The notes beneath the pieces were generated by a model, which saw only the letters and a list, made by a program, of their open reading frames with translations, was not told where the DNA came from and did no database searches. DNA of 64,000 nucleotides, from contig NZ_CP121668.1 in the NCBI RefSeq assembly GCF_029714425.1, forward strand, positions 1,137,501 through 1,201,500, given 5' to 3'. Origin of the DNA: Bradyrhizobium sp. CB2312. Lineage in GTDB: Bacteria > Pseudomonadota > Alphaproteobacteria > Rhizobiales > Xanthobacteraceae. Shown here one piece after another: positions 43,410 through 51,732 of this stretch (positions are counted from its first letter, which is position 1; each line of letters starts with the position of its first letter). A program made the translations under genes and the position numbers.

Positions 43410-43652
43410 ATGGTTCCCGCCGCGTCCCACGCCCACCATCACGACCATGCTCATGGGCATTCCCAAGGTCATTCTCATGACCATTCGCATGGGCACGACC
43501 ACACCCATGCTCATGTCCACGATGCGACCTCGCCGCATCCGGCCCAGGACGCACCCTGGTCGATTCTGCGGATGACCATGGCCGGGCGCCTTGCGGCCGC
43601 ATTGGCGGTCTGCGCCGTGCTCTGGGCCATTGTCTTCCTGGCGATGAGGTGA
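43410..43652 (+). CDS. Histidine-rich single-span membrane protein, zinc operon
   Basis: 80 residues. The N-terminal 43 residues hold a dense His/Asp tract (HAHHHDHAHGHSQGHSHDHS and more) followed by a membrane span at the C-terminal end (LAAALAVCAVLWAIVFLAM). The start ATG 43410 lies right after the Zur box, giving a very short leader. It probably binds zinc at the membrane for the ABC importer that follows two bases downstream. The topology is not certain. A small orphan in the operon; I know no characterised family name for it. Confidence 0.8.
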   Translation: MVPAASHAHHHDHAHGHSQGHSHDHSHGHDHTHAHVHDATSPHPAQDAPWSILRMTMAGRLAAALAVCAVLWAIVFLAMR

Positions 43653-43654
43653 TC

Positions 43655-44407
43655 ATGGCGGCGCTGCACTTCCACAACGTCACGCTCGGCTACGACCGCC
43701 ACCCCGCCGTGCACCATCTCAATGGCGAGGTCGCGCCAGGGGCGCTGGTCGCCGTGATCGGGCCGAACGGCGCCGGCAAGTCGACGCTGCTGCGCGGCAT
43801 CGTCGGCATCCTGAGGCCGCTCGATGGCAGCATCCATCTCGGCGGGCTCGACGCTCGCGATATCGCCTATCTGCCGCAGAGTGCAGAGATCGACCGCAGC
43901 TTCCCGATCTCGGTGTTCGATTTCGTCGGCACCGGACTGTGGCGCGATGCCGGCCTGTTCGGCGGCATCGGCAAGGCCGCGCGCGCAAAGATCCTGCGCG
44001 CGATCGGCGCCGTCGGCCTCAGCGGTTTCGAGAATCGGCCGATCGGCACGCTCTCCGGCGGGCAAATGCAGCGCGTGCTGTTCGCGCGCGTGCTGCTCCA
44101 GGATGCGCGTCTGATCGTGCTCGACGAGCCCTTCAACGCCATCGACAGCAAGACCACGGCCGATCTGCTCGCGCTGGTGAAGCACTGGCACGGCGAGGGC
44201 CGCACCGTGCTCGCCGCGCTGCACGACATGGAGATGGTGCGCACCCATTTCACCGAGACGCTGGTGCTGGCGCGCGGCCCCGTGGCCTGGGGCGCGACGG
44301 CGGAGGTGCTGACGCCGGAAAACCTGATGGTCGCGATGCGGATGTGCGAGGCCTTCGATGACAGCGCCGCGGCCTGTGGCGAAGATGGGCGCTCGCAGGC
44401 GGCGTGA
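43655..44407 (+). CDS. znuC: Zinc ABC transporter ATP-binding protein (ZnuC/AztA-like)
   Basis: 250 residues from ATG 43655 (GAGG upstream); a GTG two codons earlier is possible. Walker A GPNGAGKSTLL, Q-loop YLPQSAEI, signature LSGGQMQRVLFARVLL and Walker B LIVLDEPFNAID are complete. It powers uptake across the inner membrane. It belongs to the metal-chelate (cluster 9) ABC group, which carries zinc or manganese. The Zur box and His-rich neighbour argue for zinc. Spacing to the permease is six bases, so one operon. Confidence 0.9.
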   Translation: MAALHFHNVTLGYDRHPAVHHLNGEVAPGALVAVIGPNGAGKSTLLRGIVGILRPLDGSIHLGGLDARDIAYLPQSAEIDRSFPISVFDFVGTGLWRDAGLFGGIGKAARAKILRAIGAVGLSGFENRPIGTLSGGQMQRVLFARVLLQDARLIVLDEPFNAIDSKTTADLLALVKHWHGEGRTVLAALHDMEMVRTHFTETLVLARGPVAWGATAEVLTPENLMVAMRMCEAFDDSAAACGEDGRSQAA

Positions 44408-44413
44408 TTCCAG

Positions 44414-45283
44414 ATGGTCTATGACGCGCTGATTGGCCCGTTCACCGAATTCGAGTTCATGCGGCGGGCGCTTGCCGCCGTGATCGCGCTGGCGCTGGCA
44501 GGCGCGCCGATCGGCGTGTTCCTGATGCTGCGGCGGATGAGCCTCGTCGGCGATGCCATGGCGCATGCGATCCTGCCTGGCGCCGCCGTCGGCTTCCTGC
44601 TCTCGGGCCTCAATCTCTTTGCGATGACGGCCGGCGGCCTAATTGCCGGTTTTGCGGTCGCGATCCTTGCCGGCGTCGTCGCCCGCTCGACCGGGCTGAA
44701 GGAAGACGCTTCGCTCGCGACCTTTTATCTCGCCTCGCTCGCGCTCGGCGTCACCATCGTCTCGATCAAGGGCACCAATATCGACCTGCTGCACGTGCTG
44801 TTTGGCAACATCCTCGCAATGGACGACCAGACCCTGCTGGTGGTCGCCTTCAACGCCACGGTCACGCTGCTGGTGCTCGCTGTGATCTACCGCCCGCTGG
44901 TGATCGAGAGCGTCGATCCACTCTTTCTGCGCACCGTGAGCCGCGCCGGCGGGCCTGCGCATCTCGCCTTCCTCGCGCTCGTCGTGATCAACCTCGTCAA
45001 CGGCTTTCAGGCGCTCGGCACCTTGCTGGCGGTGGGGCTGATGATCCTCCCCGCAGGCATCGCGCGGTTCTGGTCGCGCGATCTGACGGCGATGATGTGC
45101 ATTGCCGTGATCGCCGCTGCCGTCTCGGGCTATGCCGGCCTCGTGCTGTCGTTCCAGACCCGCGTGCCGTCGGGGCCCGCGATCATCCTGGTGGCGACGG
45201 TGTTCTACATCGTCTCCGTGCTGTTCGGCCGCGTCGGCGGCATCGTCAGGCAGATGTTTCCCGGCCGGCATCTGGAGGCGTGA
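44414..45283 (+). CDS. znuB: Zinc ABC transporter permease (ZnuB/AztB-like)
   Basis: 289 residues with eight or nine hydrophobic spans. LMLRRMSLVGDAMAHAILPG is the conserved opening of the metal ABC-3 permease family, and VNGFQALGTLLAVGLMILPA is the later conserved loop. It forms the channel for zinc import with ZnuC. It starts six bases after the ATPase gene and ends two bases before the binding-protein gene. Confidence 0.9.
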   Translation: MVYDALIGPFTEFEFMRRALAAVIALALAGAPIGVFLMLRRMSLVGDAMAHAILPGAAVGFLLSGLNLFAMTAGGLIAGFAVAILAGVVARSTGLKEDASLATFYLASLALGVTIVSIKGTNIDLLHVLFGNILAMDDQTLLVVAFNATVTLLVLAVIYRPLVIESVDPLFLRTVSRAGGPAHLAFLALVVINLVNGFQALGTLLAVGLMILPAGIARFWSRDLTAMMCIAVIAAAVSGYAGLVLSFQTRVPSGPAIILVATVFYIVSVLFGRVGGIVRQMFPGRHLEA

Positions 45284-45285
45284 CG

Positions 45286-46149
45286 ATGCGGCGTCTCCTG
45301 CTTTGTGCGCTCCTACTGATCGCTTCGCCGCTGCACGCCGCGGAGCGGCTCAATGTCGTCGCAAGCTTCTCGATCCTTGCCGACTTCGTCCGCAATGTCG
45401 GCGGCGACCGGATCGATCTGACCACGCTGGTCGGCCCCGACAGCGACGTGCACGTCTACACGCCAGCGCCGGGCGATGCGAAACGGATCGCGGCTGCAAA
45501 GCTCGTCATCGTCAACGGGCTTGGCCTCGAGGGTTGGCTGCCGCGGCTGGTGCAGTCCGCAGGCAGCAAGGCCCAGGTGGTCACCGCGAGCGCCGGCATC
45601 GCGCCGCTGAAACTGGGCTCGGCCGCCGATCCGCATGCCTGGCAGTCCGTGCCGAATGCCAAGGTCTACGTGACCGACATCGCCAATGCTTTGGCTGCGG
45701 CCGATCCCGATGATGCAGACTTCTTCCATGCCCAGGCCAAGGCCTATCTGGAAAAGCTCGAAGCCCTCGACCGCGAGGTCCGCGAGACCGTCGCCAAAAT
45801 CCCGCCGGAACGGCGCAAGGTGATCTCCACCCACGACGCCTTCGGCTATTTCGCCGCCGAATACGGCGTCCAGTTCGTGGCTCCCTTGGGCGTCTCCACG
45901 GAAACCGAGCCCAGCGCGCGGGACATCGCGGCCATCATCGGCCAGATCAAGGCCGCGAAGATCCCGGCGGTATTTCTGGAAAATATTAGCGATGATCGCC
46001 TGATCCGGCGGATCGCGGCCGAGACCGGGGCGAAGGTCGGCGGGACCCTGATTTCGGACGGTTTGACCGGCGAAAAGGGGCCTGCACCCACTTACATTGA
46101 CATGGTCAGGCACAATATAAAGGCCCTGACCAGCGCGCTTGACCATTAG
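45286..46149 (+). CDS. znuA: Zinc ABC transporter substrate-binding protein (ZnuA/AztC-like)
   Basis: 287 residues. Signal peptide MRRLLLCALLLIASPLHA. The metal-ligand regions are DSDVHVYTPAPGDAKRI, SAADPHAWQSVPNAKVYVTD and STHDAFGYFAAEYGVQF, i.e. three His plus the C-terminal Asp expected for cluster A-I proteins. The His-rich loop found in classic ZnuA is missing, which is also true of AztC; that role may be taken by the separate His-rich protein at 43410. It captures periplasmic zinc for ZnuBC. GGAGG eight bases before the ATG. Confidence 0.9.
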   Translation: MRRLLLCALLLIASPLHAAERLNVVASFSILADFVRNVGGDRIDLTTLVGPDSDVHVYTPAPGDAKRIAAAKLVIVNGLGLEGWLPRLVQSAGSKAQVVTASAGIAPLKLGSAADPHAWQSVPNAKVYVTDIANALAAADPDDADFFHAQAKAYLEKLEALDREVRETVAKIPPERRKVISTHDAFGYFAAEYGVQFVAPLGVSTETEPSARDIAAIIGQIKAAKIPAVFLENISDDRLIRRIAAETGAKVGGTLISDGLTGEKGPAPTYIDMVRHNIKALTSALDH

Positions 46150-46203
46150 GGCAGGGGCCACCCCGCCTCGCGTCGCGCGAAAAAGCCCGAAGCCGGAGTT
46201 GTT

Positions 46204-47253
46204 ATGTCTGAAGCGACCTCCCAGAAAATTCCCGTGACCGTCCTGACCGGCTATCTCGGTGCGGGCAAGACCACGTTGCTTAACCGTATCCTGTCGGAGA
46301 ACCATGGCAAGAAATACGCCGTCATCGTCAACGAATTCGGCGAGATCGGCATCGACAACGACCTCATCATCGGCGCCGATGAGGAAGTGTTCGAAATGAA
46401 CAACGGCTGCATCTGCTGCACCGTGCGCGGCGACCTCGTACGCATCATGGACGGCCTGATGAAGCGCAAGGGCAAGTTCGACGCCATCATCGTCGAGACC
46501 ACCGGCCTTGCCGATCCGGCGCCGGTCGCGCAGACCTTCTTCGTCGACGAGGACGTGCAGAAGAACGCCCGTCTCGACGCGGTCGTCACCGTCGCCGACG
46601 CCAAATGGCTGTCCGATCGCCTGAAGGACGCGCCCGAGGCCAAGAACCAGATCGCGTTCGCCGACGTCATCGTGCTGAACAAGACCGATCTCGTCAACAA
46701 GGGCGAGCTCGCCGAGGTCGAGGCCCGCATCCGCGGCATCAACCCCTATGCGAAGCTGCATCGTACCGAGCGCTGCTCGGTGGCGCTGGCCGACGTGCTC
46801 GATCGCGGCGCGTTCGATCTCGACCGCATTCTCGACATCGAGCCTGATTTCCTGGAGGCCGACGATCATGACCACGACCATGATCATCACCACCATCACG
46901 GCCACGATCATCACCACCATGATCACGGCCACGGCCTGAAGCATTATCACGACGAGGACATGCAGTCGCTCTCGCTGAAGACCGACAAGCCGCTCGATCC
47001 GAATGTGTTCATGCCCTGGCTGCAGAACCTGGTGCAGGTCGAGGGCGGCAAGATCCTGCGCTCGAAGGGCATCCTCGCCTTCCACGACGATGACGACCGC
47101 TACGTCTTCCAGGGCGTCCACATGATGCTGGAGGGCAACCACCAGCGGAAGTGGAAGGAGGGCGAGCCGCGCGAGAGCCGCCTCGTCTTCATCGGCCGCG
47201 AATTGCCTGAAGAGGCGATCCGCAAGGGTTTCGAGAGCTGCATCGTCTCGTGA
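46204..47253 (+). CDS. CobW/COG0523 (G3E) GTPase, zinc metallochaperone
   Basis: 349 residues. Walker A GYLGAGKTTLLNRIL (about residue 16), the metal motif CICC (Cys69, Cys71, Cys72) in NNGCICCTVRGDLVR, and NKTDLVNKGEL for guanine binding mark a G3E GTPase. A His/Asp tract spans about residues 221-250. The C-terminal CobW domain ends FIGRELPEEAIRKGFESC. Zur-controlled members deliver zinc to essential proteins during shortage. It lies 54 bases after the binding-protein gene in the same direction and overlaps the WD40 gene by one base. Confidence 0.9.
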   Translation: MSEATSQKIPVTVLTGYLGAGKTTLLNRILSENHGKKYAVIVNEFGEIGIDNDLIIGADEEVFEMNNGCICCTVRGDLVRIMDGLMKRKGKFDAIIVETTGLADPAPVAQTFFVDEDVQKNARLDAVVTVADAKWLSDRLKDAPEAKNQIAFADVIVLNKTDLVNKGELAEVEARIRGINPYAKLHRTERCSVALADVLDRGAFDLDRILDIEPDFLEADDHDHDHDHHHHHGHDHHHHDHGHGLKHYHDEDMQSLSLKTDKPLDPNVFMPWLQNLVQVEGGKILRSKGILAFHDDDDRYVFQGVHMMLEGNHQRKWKEGEPRESRLVFIGRELPEEAIRKGFESCIVS

Positions 47254-48272
47254 TGAAAGAGTTTTCACCGGCCCCCGATTCCGCTTCGATCGTCTCCGTC
47301 ACCGACCGCGTCAAGCAGGTCGCGCTCGGGATTGCCGTGACCTCGGTGCATTTCCTCGGGCCCCGCGCTGCCTTCGTTGGCGGTGAGGAGAATGTCGCGT
47401 TCGTCGACGCCAAGGGCGAGGTCACCACCGTTGCCGTGCACAGCGGCGGCATTCTTTCGACCGCCTCCGACGGCAAGCGCCTCGTGATGGGGGGCGACGA
47501 CGGCAAGGTCGTCGCGCTCGACGCCAAGGGCGAGGTGACGCTGCTCGCGACCGATCCGAAGCGTCGCTGGATCGATGCGGTGGCAGTGCATCCCGACGGC
47601 GCCTTCGCCTGGTCGGCCGGCAAGACGGCCACCGTCAAGAGCGGCAAGGCCGAGGAGAAGTCGCTCGAGGTGCCCTCGACCGTCGGCGGTCTGGCGTTTG
47701 CGCCAAAAGGCCTGCGGCTCGCGATCGCGCATTACAATGGCGCGACGCTGTGGTTTCCCAACATGGAAGGATCGGCCGAATTCCTGCCCTGGGCCGGCTC
47801 GCATCTCGGCGTCATCTTCAGCCCGGACAACAAGTTCCTGGTCACCAGCATGCACGAGGCGGCACTGCATGGCTGGCGGCTCGCCGACAACAGGCACATG
47901 CGCATGACCGGCTATCCCGGGCGCGTCCGCTCGATGTCCTGGAGCGCGGGCGGCAAGGGGCTCGCGACCTCCGGCGCCGACACCGTCATCATCTGGCCAT
48001 TCGCCAGCAAGGACGGCCCGATGGGCAAGGAGCCCGCGATGCTGGCGCCGCTCCAGGCCCGCGTCTCGGTTGTCGCCTGTCATCCGAAGAACGACATCCT
48101 CGCCGCCGGCTACAGCGACGGCACCGTGCTGATGGTGCGTCTGGAAGACGGCGCCGAGATCTTGGTCCGCCGCAACGGCACGCCGCCCGTGTCCGCCCTC
48201 GCCTGGAATGCCAAGGGCACCCTGCTGGCGTTTGCGGATGAAAGTGGGGATGGCGGTCTGCTGGAGCTTTAA
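47253..48272 (+). CDS. WD40-repeat beta-propeller protein coupled to the zinc GTPase
   Basis: 339 residues, ATG 47253 overlapping the upstream stop (TGATG). Repeats of the form VVALDAKGEVTLLATDPKRR, HLGVIFSPDNKFLVTSMHEA, and GYPGRVRSMSWSAGGKGLAT show a beta-propeller of about six or seven blades. No signal peptide, so cytosolic, unlike the periplasmic zinc chaperone AztD. Translational coupling with the G3E GTPase suggests a partner or client-docking role in zinc delivery (inference). It ends the operon. Confidence 0.82.
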   Translation: MKEFSPAPDSASIVSVTDRVKQVALGIAVTSVHFLGPRAAFVGGEENVAFVDAKGEVTTVAVHSGGILSTASDGKRLVMGGDDGKVVALDAKGEVTLLATDPKRRWIDAVAVHPDGAFAWSAGKTATVKSGKAEEKSLEVPSTVGGLAFAPKGLRLAIAHYNGATLWFPNMEGSAEFLPWAGSHLGVIFSPDNKFLVTSMHEAALHGWRLADNRHMRMTGYPGRVRSMSWSAGGKGLATSGADTVIIWPFASKDGPMGKEPAMLAPLQARVSVVACHPKNDILAAGYSDGTVLMVRLEDGAEILVRRNGTPPVSALAWNAKGTLLAFADESGDGGLLEL

Positions 48273-48297
48273 TCTGTCATGGTTCCCGCCGTATAGC

Positions 48298-48385
48298 GGT
48301 AGGGTGGGCAAAGGCGCTCTTGCGCCGTGCCCACGATCTTTTTCCTTTGACGGGAGCCGTGGGCACGCTTCGCTTGCCCACCTAC
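48298..48385. repeat. Dispersed palindromic repeat, family A
   Basis: GGTAGGGTGGGCAAAGGCGC on the left and CGCTTGCCCACCTAC on the right, the same family as 865. It follows the WD40 gene and runs close to the MgtC start. Confidence 0.82.
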
Positions 48386-48399
48386 TGCAGCTGACATTC

Positions 48400-49116
48400 A
48401 TGCGGTTTCTGACGACCTTCCAGCTTGCCGACTTCGCCGACACGCTGGTCAGCCTGACCACGGCCTTCGTGCTGGGCACGCTGATCGGCGCCGAGCGGCA
48501 GTATCGCCAACGCACCGCGGGCCTGCGCACCAACGTGCTGGTCGCGGTGGGCGCGGCCGCCTTCGTCGATCTCGCCATGCACCTGGACGGCGCGGACGGC
48601 GGAGTGCGGGTGATCGCCTATGTCGTCTCCGGCATCGGCTTTCTCGGTGCCGGCGTCATCATGAAACAGGGCATGGACGTGCGCGGGCTCAATACCGCCG
48701 CGACGCTGTGGGCCTCGGCCGCCGTCGGCTCCTGCGCGGGCGCCGACATGGTCGCGCAGGCCGCCGCCCTGACCGTGTTCGTCATCGCCGGCAACACGCT
48801 GCTGCGCCCGCTGGTCAACGCCATCAACCGCATCCCGCTGAACGAGAAGGCGCTGGAGGCGACCTATTACTTCAAGCTCGCGGTCGCGACCGACGCGCTG
48901 CCCGACATGCGCGACCGCCTCGTCGACAAGCTCGAATCCGCGAAATATCCGGTGGCCGATGTCGAGGTGGCCGAGATCGGCGAGGACAATCTGGAGATCG
49001 TCGCAAAGCTGGTGGCCACCGCGGTCGACCCGAACGAGCTGAATGCGGTGGCGACCGATCTCCAGCACTTGCCGGGCGTGCGTCACGCCACCTGGGAAGT
49101 CAGCACGACGGAGTGA
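48400..49116 (+). CDS. MgtC/SapB-family membrane protein
   Basis: 238 residues from ATG 48400; upstream in-frame starts fall in the repeat. The MgtC core is GTLIGAERQYRQRTAGLRTN, then YVVSGIGFLGAGVIMKQGMD and GLNTAATLWASAAVGS, with four or five spans. The C-terminal 70 residues form a soluble ACT-like part (YFKLAVATDALPDMRDRLVD). MgtC proteins adapt cells to low magnesium or acid and bind F1Fo ATP synthase in some pathogens; in soil bacteria the role is less clear. Single gene. Confidence 0.88.
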   Translation: MRFLTTFQLADFADTLVSLTTAFVLGTLIGAERQYRQRTAGLRTNVLVAVGAAAFVDLAMHLDGADGGVRVIAYVVSGIGFLGAGVIMKQGMDVRGLNTAATLWASAAVGSCAGADMVAQAAALTVFVIAGNTLLRPLVNAINRIPLNEKALEATYYFKLAVATDALPDMRDRLVDKLESAKYPVADVEVAEIGEDNLEIVAKLVATAVDPNELNAVATDLQHLPGVRHATWEVSTTE

Positions 49117-49164
49117 ACGCGGCGCTTTGGCGCACAGGAGATAGGTTCCCGCTCATTCGGTCCC

Positions 49165-49189
49165 GGAACCGGCGCGCCCCAGTTTCGTT
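49165..49189 (+). promoter_or_regulatory. Exact EcfG-type promoter of the small anchored protein
   Basis: GGAAC (49165-49169), 16 bases, CGTT (49186-49189), ending 28 bases upstream of the ATG at 49218. Same strand as the gene, and inside the short gap after mgtC. Confidence 0.7.
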
Positions 49190-49217
49190 GATCCCGCGGA
49201 CAAACGCGGTGATCGAT

Positions 49218-49550
49218 ATGGCCGGCCCAAACGATAAGCGCAGACTGAAACTCGACCTGACAATCGCCGGTTCGCTGTTCGCAGCAGGCGTCGTGGTGTC
49301 GGTCATGTCACTGGCGCAAATCCGCGCCGAAAGCCGGATGCAGACGGCGCAGGCGACTCAGCCGCTCCAGGGCACGCCATCCGACGAACAGAGCAAGACG
49401 CCCGCGGAGGCGAAGCCTGGCGGCGACCGGCCGACCACGCCGGCCCCCGAGCCGGCGCGCCCCGATCCGCAGACGCAGGGCGCGGCGACCAAGCCGGCCT
49501 TGCCGCCGGCACCGGCCGAGAAGATCGCCCCGCCGATTGAGAAGAAGTAG
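49218..49550 (+). CDS. Small membrane-anchored Pro/Ala-rich protein, predicted general-stress gene
   Basis: 110 residues. A basic N terminus (MAGPNDKRRLKLDL) precedes one membrane span (TIAGSLFAAGVVVSVMSLAQ). The rest is disordered, rich in Pro, Ala and charged residues (TPAPEPARPDPQTQGAATKP), and would lie in the periplasm. Unknown family. The exact EcfG promoter 28 bases upstream suggests a general stress gene, perhaps an envelope protein. Start could also be the GTG three codons earlier. Confidence 0.65.
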   Translation: MAGPNDKRRLKLDLTIAGSLFAAGVVVSVMSLAQIRAESRMQTAQATQPLQGTPSDEQSKTPAEAKPGGDRPTTPAPEPARPDPQTQGAATKPALPPAPAEKIAPPIEKK

Positions 49551-49558
49551 GTCTCTCT

Positions 49559-49662
49559 GTCATTCCGGGGCGCGCGAAGCGCGAGCCCGGAATCCATTCA
49601 TCCGCACACTCTGTCGCCCGATGGATTCCGGGCTCGACGCTGCGCGTCGCCCCGGAATGACG
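49559..49662. repeat. Dispersed palindromic repeat, family C
   Basis: GTCATTCCGGGGCGCGCGAA to CGTCGCCCCGGAATGACG with inner CCCGGAATCCATTC and GATGGATTCCGGG. Copy of 18204 and 41992, between the convergent stress gene and the homospermidine synthase. Confidence 0.85.
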
Positions 49663-49681
49663 GGCGGAGAGAGGTCGCGCG

Positions 49682-51124
49682 TCACCGCACCAGGATGTTC
49701 CTAAACTGCCAGGGATCGCTGGTGTCGATGTCCTCCGGGAACAGTCCCGGGCGATCCGTCAGCGGCGTCCAGTCGGTGTAAAAACCCTTCACCGGGCCAA
49801 GATACGGCAGCTGGATTTCGAGCAGGCGGTCGAAATCCATCTCGTCGGCCTCGACGATGCCTTCGTTCGGGTTCTCCAGCGCCCACACCATGCCGCCGAG
49901 CACGGCGGAGGTCACCTGCAGGCCGGTGGCGTTCTGATAGGGCGCAAGGGCGCGGGTCTCTTCGATCGAGAGCTGCGAGCCGTACCAATAGGCATTGTTG
50001 TCATGGCCGAACAGCAGCACACCGAGCTCGTCGATGCCGTCGACGATCTCGTTCTCGTCTAGGATGTGGTGCTTCTCCTGCATCTTGGCGGCGCGGCCGA
50101 ACATCTCGTGCAGCGACAGCACGGCATCGTCGGCCGGGTGATAGGCATAGTGGCAGGTCGGCCGGTAGATCGCCTTGCCCGAGGCGTCGCGCACCGTGAA
50201 GTAATCAGAGATCGAGATCGACTCGTTGTGGGTGACGAGGAAGCCATACTGGGCGCCGCGGGTCGGACACCAGGTGCGCACGCGCGTGTTGGCGCCGGGC
50301 TGCATCAGGTAGATGGCAGCGCCGCAGCCGGCCTCGTGGGTCCTCGCATTCTCCGGCATCCATTTCTCGTGGGTGCCCCAGCCGAGCTCGGACGGCTGCA
50401 CGCCCTCCGACAGGAAGCCCTCAACCGACCAGGTGTTGACGAACACATCGGGCTCCTTCGGCTTCTTGGAGCGCTGGGTGTCGCGTTCGGCGATGTGGAT
50501 GCCCTTGATGCCGGCCTGCCGCATCAAATCCGCCCATTCGGCCTTGGTCTTGGGCCGGGGCGCATTGAGCTTCAGGTCGGCGGCGACGTTGAGCAGCGCC
50601 TGCTTGACGAAGAAGGAGACCATGCCGGGATTGGCGCCGCAGCAGGAGACGGCGGTGGTCGAGCCCGCGGGGCGCGCCCGCTTGGCGGCCAGCGTCACCT
50701 CGCGCAGGGCGTAGTTGGAGCGTGCTTCCGGGCCCTTCGAGGCATCGAAATAGAAGCCGAGCCAGGGCTCGTTGACGGTGTCGATGTAGAGCGCGCCGAG
50801 CTCGTTGCAGAGCTCCATGATGTCGGTCGAGCCGGTGTCGACCGAGAGGTTGACGCAAAAGCCCTGGCCGCCGCCTTCGGTCAGCAGCGGGGTCAGCAGC
50901 TCGCGATAATTGTCCTTCGTCACGGCCTTCTGGATGAAGCGCACGTTCTGCTTCTCGCAATGCGCCTTGCGGCCCTCGTCCTTGGGATCAATCACGGTGA
51001 CGCGCGACTTGTCATAGTCGAGATGCCGCTCGATCATCGGCAACGTGCCTTTGCCAATGGAGCCGAAGCCGACCATGACGATGGGACCGGTGATCTTCGC
51101 GTAGATCTGCGAGGGGTGGCTCAT
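49682..51124 (-). CDS. hss: Homospermidine synthase
   Basis: 480 residues from ATG 51124, close to the 477 of the Blastochloris enzyme. Rossmann NAD motif GPIVMVGFGSIGKGTLPMIE at the N terminus; LSVDTGSTDIMELCNELGAL and CCGANPGMVSFFVKQALLNV are typical of the family. It joins two putrescine molecules (or putrescine and spermidine) with NAD to make sym-homospermidine, the main polyamine of many rhizobia. The putrescine would come from the ornithine decarboxylase 1.3 kb upstream on the same strand. RidA lies 68 bases upstream and is probably cotranscribed. Confidence 0.93.
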   Translation of the reverse strand: MSHPSQIYAKITGPIVMVGFGSIGKGTLPMIERHLDYDKSRVTVIDPKDEGRKAHCEKQNVRFIQKAVTKDNYRELLTPLLTEGGGQGFCVNLSVDTGSTDIMELCNELGALYIDTVNEPWLGFYFDASKGPEARSNYALREVTLAAKRARPAGSTTAVSCCGANPGMVSFFVKQALLNVAADLKLNAPRPKTKAEWADLMRQAGIKGIHIAERDTQRSKKPKEPDVFVNTWSVEGFLSEGVQPSELGWGTHEKWMPENARTHEAGCGAAIYLMQPGANTRVRTWCPTRGAQYGFLVTHNESISISDYFTVRDASGKAIYRPTCHYAYHPADDAVLSLHEMFGRAAKMQEKHHILDENEIVDGIDELGVLLFGHDNNAYWYGSQLSIEETRALAPYQNATGLQVTSAVLGGMVWALENPNEGIVEADEMDFDRLLEIQLPYLGPVKGFYTDWTPLTDRPGLFPEDIDTSDPWQFRNILVR

Positions 51125-51192
51125 GGGATGGTTTCTCCGGAACGTGCTAGCGGACAAAAGGTGAGGGGGTGGATCAGGCGCTGCGGCGCTTG

Positions 51193-51582
51193 TCAGATGC
51201 TGCGGCGCTTGGCGGTGACTTCGATTTCGACCTTCATCTCGGGCTTGGCGAGGGCGGTGACGACCAGCAACGTCGCCGCCGGCCTGATGTCGCCGAGGAC
51301 CTCGCCGCAGACGGCGAAGTGGGCGTCGATGTAGCTCGCGTCGGTGACGTAGTAGGTCGCACGGACGATATCGGCCATCTCGAATCCGCCCTCCTTCAGG
51401 GCGGCTTCGATGGTCTTGAAGCAGTTGCGTGACTGGCTCGTGACATCGGCCGGCATCGTCATCGTCGTGTAATCGTAGCCGGTGGTTCCCGCGACGAAGG
51501 CGAAATCGCCGTCGATCACGGCGCGGCTGTAGCCGACGGTCTTCTCGAGCGGGGAGCCGGTGGAGATCAGGCGACGGGACAT
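51193..51582 (-). CDS. RidA-family enamine/imine deaminase
   Basis: 129 residues. SRAVIDGDFAFVAGTTGYDY is the N-terminal strand region and RPAATLLVVTALAKPEMKVE the C-terminal one with the conserved Arg that holds the substrate carboxylate. RidA hydrolyses reactive enamine or imine intermediates. Its place directly upstream of homospermidine synthase, which passes through imine intermediates, gives a sensible shared role (inference). Cytosolic trimer expected. Confidence 0.88.
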   Translation of the reverse strand: MSRRLISTGSPLEKTVGYSRAVIDGDFAFVAGTTGYDYTTMTMPADVTSQSRNCFKTIEAALKEGGFEMADIVRATYYVTDASYIDAHFAVCGEVLGDIRPAATLLVVTALAKPEMKVEIEVTAKRRSI

Positions 51583-51732
51583 GTTTTGGACCTCGACTGA
51601 AAGGGGTGTTTCGCGGGGTTAAAAGGCGTTTCCGGCGCCTGCGCAACCCCAAAGGGCTTAGGATCGGCGCAGGCGCGGCCGGGCGTTGCCGCAGGATGCT
51701 GCGGCTTCGGTCTTCGCTATGAAAGCGATCCC

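Noticed and set aside
45313..47268. 651-codon minus-strand frame opposite znuA and the zinc GTPase
   Set aside because: It mirrors two well-supported genes. The apparent repeats (VMVVMIVAVMVVMIM) are just the complement of the His codons.
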